Origin: Myxococcus sp. RHSTA-1-4
GTDB lineage: Bacteria; Myxococcota; Myxococcia; Myxococcales; Myxococcaceae
NCBI RefSeq assembly: GCF_020037125.1
Contig: NZ_JAIQDG010000046.1
Coordinates: forward strand, 24,890 to 88,889
DNA length: 64,000 nucleotides
Direction: 5' to 3'
The position numbers and the translations under genes were made by a program. This document shows positions 57,628-64,000 of this stretch, one piece after another (the stretch's first letter is position 1; each line of letters starts with the position of its first letter). The notes below the pieces were generated by a model that did no database searches, was not told the origin of the DNA, and saw only the letters and a program-made list of their open reading frames with translations.

Positions 57628-59607
57628 ATGCGACGTTGGGGGTGGGGCTGTGTGCTGGCGGCCATGCTGGTCGCCTGCAAGGAGGACAAGACGCCGGTGG
57701 CCCCGGACGCGGGCCCCGTGGAGACGGGACCGGCCTCCCTCACCGAGAAGGAGCCCAATGAGCGGCCGGACCAGTCGCTCGAAATCACCCGGGACAGCAC
57801 GGTGACGGCGGATCTGACGGCGCAGCCGAACAAGGCGGACGAGGACTGGTACCGGCTGGCCCCCTCCGCGGCCCGCGTGGCGGACGTCTCCGTGTCCGGG
57901 CTGCCCGGCGGCGACATCACCCTGGAGGTGTATGACCGGGACCGCAACCGGCTGGTCGCCATCAACAGCGAGGGCGAGGGCAAGCCGGAGCGCTTCCCCA
58001 ACCTCTATGTCGAAGGCGAGCGCTGGGTGCGCGTGGTGCCCGCGCGCAAGGGCGTGGGCGGCGCCTACACCCTCGAGGTGCGGATGCGCCCGGCCAACGA
58101 CGGCGAGGAGCGCGAGCCCAACGACAGGGCCGTGGACGCGCCAGGCCTGCCGCTGGGCCAGACGGTGACCGCCTTCCTGGGCCACGCCGGGGACGAGGAC
58201 TGGTACCGCATCGAGCTGCCCGAGCCCGCCGGCGCGGAGGGCGCCACGCCCGCGCCGGGCACCCCGTCCGAGGGTGCCGCGCCGGCTCCCGCGGGTGAGG
58301 GCACCGCGCCGGCTCCGGGCGGCGAGGGTGCCGCGCCCGGCTCCGAGAGCGGTGGTGCCCAGGACACGCCGCCCTCCCCCACCCCGCAGGGCACGTTCGC
58401 CGGGGGCGAGCCTCCGCCCCCCGCTCCGGGTGGAGAGACTCCGCCCGCTCCAGGCGGCGAGGGGCAGCAGGCCCCGGGCGAGGTCGCTGGCGCGACGGCG
58501 GCCCAGGCCGCGACGCAGGCGGCGGACGCGGGCCCGGTGGTGCCGCCCGAGCCTCCGTCGGTGGCGCTGAAGATTGACCTGTCGGCGGTGGAGGGCGTGC
58601 GGCCCGAGGTGTCCGTGCTGTCCGCGGCGGAGGCGCCGCTGTTCACCCTGCGGGGCAAGGAGGGCGAGGCGCTGTCGCTGCGCAACATCGGCGTGCGCGC
58701 CACGGACCGCGTCGTCTACGTGGTGGTGAAGACGAGCTGGGTGGGCACGGGCAAGGAGGCCCGCCGCACCTTCAGCGCCACGACGCCGTACACGCTCACC
58801 GTGTCGCAGGAGGAGGCCGGCGCCAACGCGGAGCTGGAGCCCAACGACGAGCTCCACAAGGCCACGCCGCTGACGGCGGGCGGCTACCGCGAGGGCTTCC
58901 TGTCCCCGAAGGGTGAGCTGGACCACTTCGTGCTGAGGACGTCCGAGCCGGTGCTGGCCAAGGTGGAGCTGTCCGGCGTGGACCGGCTGGACCTGGTGCT
59001 GTCCATGGTGGAGCCCCCTCAGGGCGACGGCGAGAAGGAGACGGTGCTCCTGCGCGCCAACGACGGCGAGGTGAAGGAGCCCGAGCGCCTCAACAACGTG
59101 GCGTGCAGCGGGAGCTGCTGGTTCCGCGTGGAGGGCGCGTCGCGCAAGGTGGACGGCAAGTGGGTGAAGGACTTCGAGAACGCGGAGCAGCCCTACCGCA
59201 TCAGCGTCACCACGGTGCCGGACAACGGCGGCGAGGAGCGTGAGCCCAACAACACCGCGGACCGGGGCCAGGACCTGACGCCGGGCAAGGCGGTGCGCGG
59301 GACGGTGTTCCCGGTGAAGGACACGGACTTCTACCGGTTGGACCTGTCGGACCGGCCCGTGCGCACGCCCATCCGGGCCACCCTGCTGGGCATCCTCAAG
59401 GTGGACGTGGGGCTGTACCTGCACCGTGTGCAGCCGGACGGGAAGCTGACGCTCGTGCAGACGGCCGACCGCGCCAAGGGCGACCAGCCGGAGAGCATCC
59501 GCTACAGCGCCGAGCCGGGCGTCTACGTCTTCGAGGTGCGTGACGCGAAGAACCGCGAGTCCAACTTCCAGGACGCCTATCAGCTCACCGTCGAAGAGGG
59601 GGAGTAG
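57628..59607 (+). CDS. PPC-repeat lipoprotein
   Basis: The 659-residue protein has a lipoprotein signal (MLVAC, Cys17). Four pre-peptidase-C-type repeats are marked by EPNERPDQ/DEDWYRL, EPNDRAVD/DEDWYRI, EPNDELHK/LDHFVL and EPNNTADR/DTDFYRL. Between the second and third lies a low-complexity linker of Gly, Glu, Pro and Ala (about 58230-58560). PPC domains usually accompany secreted peptidases, but no peptidase domain is present, so this may be an adhesive or scaffolding surface protein. Confidence 0.78.
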   Translation: MRRWGWGCVLAAMLVACKEDKTPVAPDAGPVETGPASLTEKEPNERPDQSLEITRDSTVTADLTAQPNKADEDWYRLAPSAARVADVSVSGLPGGDITLEVYDRDRNRLVAINSEGEGKPERFPNLYVEGERWVRVVPARKGVGGAYTLEVRMRPANDGEEREPNDRAVDAPGLPLGQTVTAFLGHAGDEDWYRIELPEPAGAEGATPAPGTPSEGAAPAPAGEGTAPAPGGEGAAPGSESGGAQDTPPSPTPQGTFAGGEPPPPAPGGETPPAPGGEGQQAPGEVAGATAAQAATQAADAGPVVPPEPPSVALKIDLSAVEGVRPEVSVLSAAEAPLFTLRGKEGEALSLRNIGVRATDRVVYVVVKTSWVGTGKEARRTFSATTPYTLTVSQEEAGANAELEPNDELHKATPLTAGGYREGFLSPKGELDHFVLRTSEPVLAKVELSGVDRLDLVLSMVEPPQGDGEKETVLLRANDGEVKEPERLNNVACSGSCWFRVEGASRKVDGKWVKDFENAEQPYRISVTTVPDNGGEEREPNNTADRGQDLTPGKAVRGTVFPVKDTDFYRLDLSDRPVRTPIRATLLGILKVDVGLYLHRVQPDGKLTLVQTADRAKGDQPESIRYSAEPGVYVFEVRDAKNRESNFQDAYQLTVEEGE

Positions 59608-59621
59608 CCCGACACTTCCCG

Positions 59622-59650
59622 TTGACAAGGCACGGGCTGCCCCCTACTTT
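59622..59650 (+). promoter_or_regulatory. Promoter of tRNA-Gly
   Basis: TTGACA (59622-59627) and TACTTT (59645-59650) are 17 bases apart, about 18 bases before the 5' end of the tRNA. Confidence 0.7.
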
Positions 59651-59667
59651 GGCGCCTGTCTCGCCTC

Positions 59668-59740
59668 GCGGTGGTAGCTCAGTTGGTAGAGCACGAGCTT
59701 CCCAAGCTCGGGGTCGCGGGTTCGAATCCCGTCCGCCGCT
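59668..59740 (+). tRNA. tRNA-Gly, anticodon CCC
   Basis: The 73-base cloverleaf has acceptor arms GCGGTGG and CCGCCGC, D-arm AGCTCAGTTGGTAGAGC, anticodon stem CGAGC/GCTCG with loop TTCCCAA (anticodon CCC, reading GGG) and T-arm GCGGGTTCGAATCCCGT. CCA is not encoded, so it must be added by nucleotidyltransferase. Confidence 0.95.
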
Positions 59741-59750
59741 CACTCATAAA

Positions 59751-59796
59751 GGCCGGTAGCTCTTGAGGAAACTCGGGGCTACCGGCCTTCGTGTTT
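59751..59796 (+). terminator. Terminator of the tRNA transcript
   Basis: GGCCGGTAGC (59751-59760) pairs exactly with GCTACCGGCC (59778-59787), and TTCGTGTTT follows. Confidence 0.75.
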
Positions 59797-59989
59797 CCGG
59801 GCCTCGGGACGTCTTGCGGCACGGGTGCGGCAAACGGAGCGAAGCCGTCTCCCCGCCCCCCTCCCCGGCTCGCGCCCGCGGCGAAGAAGAAGGCGCCGAA
59901 GGCGAAGAGTGCCCGACCTGGCGGCAGGGCCCGGAAATAGGGGGAGCAGGCGAGCGTTGAGTCGCTGCCCCACTACCGGAGCGCGCCCC

Positions 59990-60661
59990 ATGGCCGAGCA
60001 GTCCCCTTCCCCCACTCCCCGCTGGAAGCGCCACCTGCCGGACCTCGCCCTGCTGCTCTTCCTGCTGGTGGGGCGCGCCAGCTTCGCGGACCACTACCAC
60101 GTGCCGTCGGGCTCCATGGAGCCGACGCTGGCGGTGAAGGACCACATCCTCGTGGACAAGCGCGCCTACGGGCTGCGCGTGCCGCTCACCGAGACCTGGC
60201 TCACCGAGCGCGAGCCCACCCGCGGCGACGTGGTGGTGTTCGCCCACCCGCGCACGGGCGAGACGATGGTGAAGCGCCTCGTCGGGCTTCCTGGAGACAC
60301 CGTGGCCCTGGTGCAGGGGCGGCTCTGGCTCAACGGCGCCCCGGTGGCGCAGACGCTCGCCCAGGGCGTGCGGCGCGAGGCGCTGCCCGGTGCGCCCCAC
60401 CCGCTCGCCCCCGAGGAGGACCAGGGCCCGGACTTCGGCCCGCTGCAGGTGCCCGCGGGCGAGTACCTCATGCTGGGCGACCACCGCGGCAACTCCGCCG
60501 ACAGCCGCATGTGGGGCCTCGTGCCGCGCGCGAAGCTGCTCGGGCGCGCGCTGGCGGTGGTGTACAGCGCGCGCGACGGGCTCTCCGGCACCGAGCGGCT
60601 GTGGCTGCCGCTCACCCCGGGCAGCGAGGACCCCCGGCTGCTGGAGCCGCACGGGGACTGA
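59990..60661 (+). CDS. lepB: Signal peptidase I
   Basis: The 223-residue protein has one membrane anchor (about 17-30). The catalytic Ser42 lies in VPSGSMEPTL and the general base Lys95 in VKRLVGLPGD. GDHRGNSADSRMWG is the conserved box E. It removes signal peptides of exported proteins. The ATG at 59990 keeps the anchor near the N-terminus; a longer frame adds a poly-Arg stretch from a non-coding region. Confidence 0.93.
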   Translation: MAEQSPSPTPRWKRHLPDLALLLFLLVGRASFADHYHVPSGSMEPTLAVKDHILVDKRAYGLRVPLTETWLTEREPTRGDVVVFAHPRTGETMVKRLVGLPGDTVALVQGRLWLNGAPVAQTLAQGVRREALPGAPHPLAPEEDQGPDFGPLQVPAGEYLMLGDHRGNSADSRMWGLVPRAKLLGRALAVVYSARDGLSGTERLWLPLTPGSEDPRLLEPHGD

Positions 60662-60797
60662 GGGAGTCCGGTGGAGGGAGCCTCCGCGGGCCGCGGGGGG
60701 ACGAAATGCCACGGTCCACCTGGCGGATGGCTTGGGGTGCCGAGGACCCTGCGAGTAGCCTGAGCGTACGCGGAATCGACCGCCTGCGAGGCAACTC

Positions 60798-61493
60798 ATG
60801 GAGTCCGACTCCCTCAATCCGGCAAGCCTGCCCCCGGGGACATCCATCGGCCGGTGGCGCCTGCTGGAGCAGCCCCGGCCGGAGGCGCGTGGCAGTGCGA
60901 GGGAGATGGCCGAAGCGCTGGAGCAGGCCGCACGGAAAGCGGGGCCTGATGCGGATGTGCCTCTGTTCACCGGGGAGGAGGCGAGGCCCGCGGGCCTCTT
61001 TCCTCCAGTCCAACGCGTCACGGTGCGGCCACCTCCTCGCGTGGTGAGGTGGCCCCGGTTCGTGGCGGCCAGCCTCGGTGCCTCACTGGCCCTGGGCGCG
61101 GGAGCGCTGTGGAGCACGCGGTCCGTCGAGCCGCCCGAGAAGACGCACCTCGCGGAGGGGGAAGAGGCGAAGGATGGAGGCCCGGTCGCTCTCGGAGATG
61201 CCGCGCTGACGGCCCCAGTCACGCCCGAGGGAGCCCCCTCCATGTGGTCGGCCATCCGGGCTGAGTTGCCGCCGAAGCCCTTCCCAAGACAGCGCAGGCC
61301 CGATGGTGAAGGACGATGTTCCGGCAAGGGACTGGTCGCAATCAACGGCGGCTGCTGGGCGAAGTTGCTTGTGGAGCTGAAGGACTGCGAAGCCGCGGCC
61401 GGCGTTGTGTACAAGGGCGAGTGCTACGTCCCCGTCTGGGCACTGACACGCCCTCCCACCTCGGGACCCACGAATCGCGACGACACTCCATAG
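60798..61493 (+). pseudogene. Remnant of a myxobacterial Ser/Thr kinase without its catalytic domain
   Basis: The 231-residue frame is open throughout. Residues 1-25 (PPGTSIGRWRLLEQ) are the usual start of myxobacterial Ser/Thr kinases, just before the glycine loop. The frame then jumps to ARGSAREMAEALEQAA and DADVPLF, which normally follow the kinase domain. The juxtamembrane segment, helix (about 86-105) and extracytoplasmic end (AINGGCWAKL, YKGECYVPVW, PPTSGPT) then continue. The glycine loop, catalytic Lys, HRD and DFG are all absent. An internal in-frame deletion is the simplest explanation. It may still make a small membrane protein. Confidence 0.78.
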
Positions 61494-61863
61494 CCGGTAG
61501 GGCCGAGGCACCGGCCGCGGTGAGGAAGGCCATGCCCTGAGGCCACGTTCCCCCGGCTCGCCGACGTCTTTCATCGGAGCGCGTCCTCGCTGAGCATCAG
61601 GTGCATAGGGCGAATAGGAGGCCTGTTGGGGGTGAGGGCTGGAGCAGAGGGGCCGAGGAGGGCCGCTGACGGGTGGAGCCTGGGCTGAACGCCAGGCCGG
61701 TGGACAGAGCGTGCAGCCCCCGTGGAATGAACGTTCCTTCCACGCCCCACTGTTTCAGGGGCGCCCCGGGGCACGCGGGTCCCCGGGCGCGGTGTTCGAT
61801 ACCAGGCGCCTCTCCCAGCCCCGCTGGGCCGGGACGGAGCCGGGCGGTACGGTGTCACGGACC
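61494..61863. other. Non-coding stretch with a 22-bp palindrome
   Basis: No gene is seen in these 370 bases. A six-pair hairpin (61493-61498 with 61510-61515) follows the kinase remnant. At 61722-61743 a 22-bp palindrome has half-sites GTGGAATGAAC and GTTCCTTCCAC with one mismatched pair in eleven, looking like an operator for the hydrolase gene 120 bases downstream. No promoter boxes are convincing. Confidence 0.55.
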
Positions 61864-62736
61864 ATGCCCCGCCTCGTGCGCCTCACCCTGACGTGCCTGC
61901 TGCTGCTCGGCCTCGGCGGGGCGGCCACGGGGGCGCTCACGGCGAGGAGCCTCACGCGCCGCGCCGCGCCGCGCTTCCCCGAGCCGCCGCCACCGGGCTG
62001 GGAGGCCGTCTCGCTCACCTCCGGTGACGGGACGCGATTGGGAGGCTGGCTACGGCGGGGAGACTCCGGCACTCCCTGTGTCCTCGCCCTCCATGGCAAT
62101 GGCTCCAGCCGCACCGGCCTGCGTCACGTGCTCGACGTGCTGTCCGAGGACGGCACCTGCGTGCTCGCGCTGAGCCTGCGCGCGCACGGCGACTCCGACG
62201 GCGAGGTCAACGACTTCGGTTGGAGCGCCGCGCGGGACGTGAGGGCCGGCATCGACTTCCTCCAGCGGGAGCTCCCCGAGCGGCGGAGGCTCGTCTTCGG
62301 GACGTCGCTCGGCGCGGCGGCGGCGCTCTACGCGGCGCGGGACATGGGCACCCGGGTGGACGGTTACGCGCTGGAATCACCGTACCGGGATTTGCGGACG
62401 GCCGTCCGCAATCGGCTGCGCATGCGGCTGGGGCCCGCGGAGCCGCTCGCCTTCGCCACCCTGTGGCCATGGGGTGCCGTCACCCTCCCCGTCGACCCCA
62501 CGCTCCTGCGTCCGGTGGACGCCGCCCGGAGTGTGCCCGCGTCCGTGCCCGTGCTGCTGCTCGCTGGTGAGCGGGACGCCCATGCGCTCCCGGAGGAGGT
62601 CTCGGACATCGCCGCCAACGTGCCCGGCCCCGTGCGCCTCGAGCGTTTCGCGGGCGCGGTCCACGGAAGGCTCCAGTCGGCCGACCCGGAGCGCTACCAC
62701 GCGCTCCTGCGCTCCTTCGTCGCCGGGCGCCGCTGA
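61864..62736 (+). CDS. Alpha/beta hydrolase, membrane anchored or exported
   Basis: The 290-residue protein has an N-terminal hydrophobic segment (8-24). The hydrolase fold has oxyanion motif ALHGNGSS (75-82), RAHGDS (106-111), nucleophile GTSLGAA (Ser148), an acid probably in LLLAGERDAHALP and the catalytic His in FAGAVHGRL. It resembles the BEM46/serine-aminopeptidase-like group. The substrate is unknown. The start at 61864 is set by the hydrophobic segment. Confidence 0.82.
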   Translation: MPRLVRLTLTCLLLLGLGGAATGALTARSLTRRAAPRFPEPPPPGWEAVSLTSGDGTRLGGWLRRGDSGTPCVLALHGNGSSRTGLRHVLDVLSEDGTCVLALSLRAHGDSDGEVNDFGWSAARDVRAGIDFLQRELPERRRLVFGTSLGAAAALYAARDMGTRVDGYALESPYRDLRTAVRNRLRMRLGPAEPLAFATLWPWGAVTLPVDPTLLRPVDAARSVPASVPVLLLAGERDAHALPEEVSDIAANVPGPVRLERFAGAVHGRLQSADPERYHALLRSFVAGRR

Positions 62737-62948
62737 GCCCTCCATGCTCCCCCTGCCTCGCCGACGCATCCACCCTCCGCCGGGGCCTCCATCGCCCCTC
62801 GCGGGACGGGACCTCGCGCGGTGTGCAGGTCCACGCCCGCCATCGTCTGGAGCGTGCTGCTCGACCTCTCCACCGGCCCGGCTCACAGCCCGCGTGTCAC
62901 CCGTCCGTGGCCATCCCCGGCCCCTACCCGTCCTATGCTCCGTGGTCC

Positions 62949-63266
62949 ATGGCCCCCATCGCTCCGCTTGGCAAACCTCGTGCGCTCGCGCTCATTCGCG
63001 CGGGCAAACTGCCGTTCACCTTTGGCTCGCCGCATCCCACCGTTGCCGTCGTCGAGCAGGACGGCGTCTTCCGGGTGCGAGAGCTCGTCGTGGATGCCGC
63101 CGAAGCCGCCACGGCCGCCAATGCCGCCAGGGAGGCGCGCGGCATCTGGACGCCGGAGCAGCACTACGCGCTCGGCAAGCCGGCCGGGCGCGTGTTCCTC
63201 GAAGCGCCCACGCGCGACGAACTTGCCGAGAAGCTCGAAGCATACCCATGGCCGCGGGACTGGTGA
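62949..63266 (+). CDS. Small hypothetical protein
   Basis: The 105-residue protein of unknown family begins APLGKPRALALIRAGKLPF, with a beta-rich first half and a helical Ala-rich second half ending in EKLEAYPWPRDW. No signal peptide or membrane helix is present. The ATG at 62949 is preferred because upstream codons read as non-coding Arg/Pro-rich sequence. The gene is convergent with the chimeric frame at 63276, with nine bases between stops. Confidence 0.5.
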   Translation: MAPIAPLGKPRALALIRAGKLPFTFGSPHPTVAVVEQDGVFRVRELVVDAAEAATAANAAREARGIWTPEQHYALGKPAGRVFLEAPTRDELAEKLEAYPWPRDW

Positions 63267-63275
63267 CTCCACGGG

Positions 63276-63920
63276 CTACTTCGCCCGCTCACCCTTCAGC
63301 TCCGCCATCTCGTCCACGACCTCCCCCACCTTGAGGACCTCGTATTGAGGGTGGTCGCTCGGGAACGGCGCCTTCTCTCCGTAGCGAGCCTCGAGCCAGA
63401 GCGCGCAGCGGGTCGCATCGCGCCCGCACTGCTGCGCAATCCGCTCGCTCAGGGGCACCCCGAGCGCCAGGTCCGTCACGTGGAGCTCGGGGGCTTGCGA
63501 CGGCGCGGAGTCCCTCTCCCGGACCAGCACGGCCCGGGGCCCACCCGAACACTCGATGCCGACGCCGCGGTGGCCGAGGTCGTACCAATCGATGGATGAA
63601 CGATACGACGCAGCGAATCTGCCCCAGGGTAATGACCAGCAAGAATCGCTCAGAGAGTCCGGCTCGGCCGCCTCGATGCGCCGGCCCAGCACCTGGCTCA
63701 TGAGGGCAGCAATCTCCTCACGGTTCGGCACGCAGGTGCTGAGCTCGAAGGTGCCATGGGCGAGCCGGTCCTCCGTCAACGCGATGGCGGCCACCTCGGC
63801 GACATCGCGATGGTCCACGCGCGAGACTCGCGCGGCCCTCGGGATTTCGAGCGCTGAGGCCCGAGGCGGACATTGGCCCAGTGAGAATCCACCGGACTGG
63901 CCCGGCCGGCGGGCCAGCAC
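63276..63920 (-). pseudogene. Decayed NmrA/NAD(P)-binding gene joined to an unrelated C-terminus
   Basis: The N-terminal part of the frame (VDHRDVAEVAAIALTEDR, HGTFELST, IAALMSQVLGRRIEAAEP) is the middle of an NmrA-type NAD(P)-binding protein. Its Rossmann N-terminus is missing: reading upstream, NFPKLFRQVL continues the similarity and then an in-frame TGA occurs near 63973. After AEP the sequence changes to DSLSDSCWSLPWGRF and a Cys-rich end (IAQQCGRDATRCALWLEARYG) that belongs to a different type of protein. The frame starts with a GTG without a ribosome-binding site. I read it as a recombination product, probably non-functional. Confidence 0.6.
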
Positions 63921-64000
63921 CTGTCTAAACAGCTTCGGGAAATTAGCTAAAGGTGAAGGCCGGCATGCTCAAAGGACGAGCGAAGTTGATTCGTTCGGTG

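Noticed and set aside
58230..58560. Repeats in the PPC lipoprotein gene that resemble a tandem array
   Set aside because: They encode an in-frame Gly/Glu/Pro/Ala linker with irregular units, not CRISPR repeats or a minisatellite of fixed period.
59668..59796. Possible phage attachment site at tRNA-Gly
   Set aside because: No integrase, no repeated tRNA 3' end and no phage genes nearby; the inverted repeat behind it is a terminator.

Overview
This is a high-GC chromosomal segment of a myxobacterium, most likely Myxococcaceae (Myxococcus, Corallococcus or a close relative). The evidence is the gltD-gltE-gltF block of the gliding-motility (Agl/Glt) machinery at the left end, GC-saturated third codon positions, many lipoproteins and TPR proteins, an FHA-type enhancer-binding protein and a remnant of a myxobacterial Ser/Thr kinase. 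From memory, the gene order resembles the M. xanthus DK1622 region around MXAN_4868 to MXAN_4910 (glt, groESL1, FHA regulator, smc). That comparison was not computed. There are no insertion sequences, prophage genes, CRISPR arrays or rRNA. || Layout. 1-5510 (minus): glt gliding cluster, cut at the first codons of gltG. 5794-7818 (plus): a protein of unknown function, a DnaC/DnaI-type helicase-loader ATPase and cutA. 7848-13668 (minus): orphan sensor kinase, a lipoprotein joining a dimethylformamidase-beta-like domain to an NHL propeller, and aspartate kinase. 13777-18556 (plus): a GldA/GldF/GldG/DUF4340 ABC operon behind a good sigma-70 promoter. 18601-26704 (minus): SET-domain protein, lipase-like hydrolase, an ABC ATPase with an ABC permease fused to an M1 peptidase, a phosphoesterase, and a nucleotidyltransferase-like protein that overlaps it. 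26911-31785 (plus): lipoprotein, ECF sigma factor, zinc-binding anti-sigma factor, exported caspase-like protein and a second, paralogous lipoprotein. This is the best candidate for an undescribed system. 31930-36106: AmpG-like MFS transporter, phosphoglucomutase, DoxX-like protein, RNA polymerase omega. 36125-37896 (minus): NUDIX hydrolase and two unknown genes divergent from groESL. 38309-40286: groES-groEL with a perfect CIRCE operator, and a second imperfect CIRCE on the side of the divergent genes. 40437-44181: glutaredoxin, a small helical protein, an FHA-AAA+ regulator without the sigma-54 contact loop, and a lipoprotein. 44333-56605: smc, CNNM/CorC-type membrane protein, TPR protein, CapA-like lipoprotein, a 40-residue basic protein, prfA-prmC-murA and a double zinc-ribbon protein. 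56657-64000: secreted protein, PPC-repeat lipoprotein, tRNA-Gly(CCC), signal peptidase I, a kinase remnant lacking its catalytic domain, a hydrolase behind a 22-bp palindrome, a small unknown gene and a decayed NmrA-type chimera. || How it fits together. Most of the window is core chromosome: motility, chaperonin, chromosome condensation, translation termination, peptidoglycan precursor synthesis and protein export. Accessory character is confined to the ECF-caspase module and the last 3.5 kb, where two genes show internal loss. Start codons were chosen from ribosome-binding sites, signal peptides and family lengths. Functions rest on motif recognition by eye, not on database searches.
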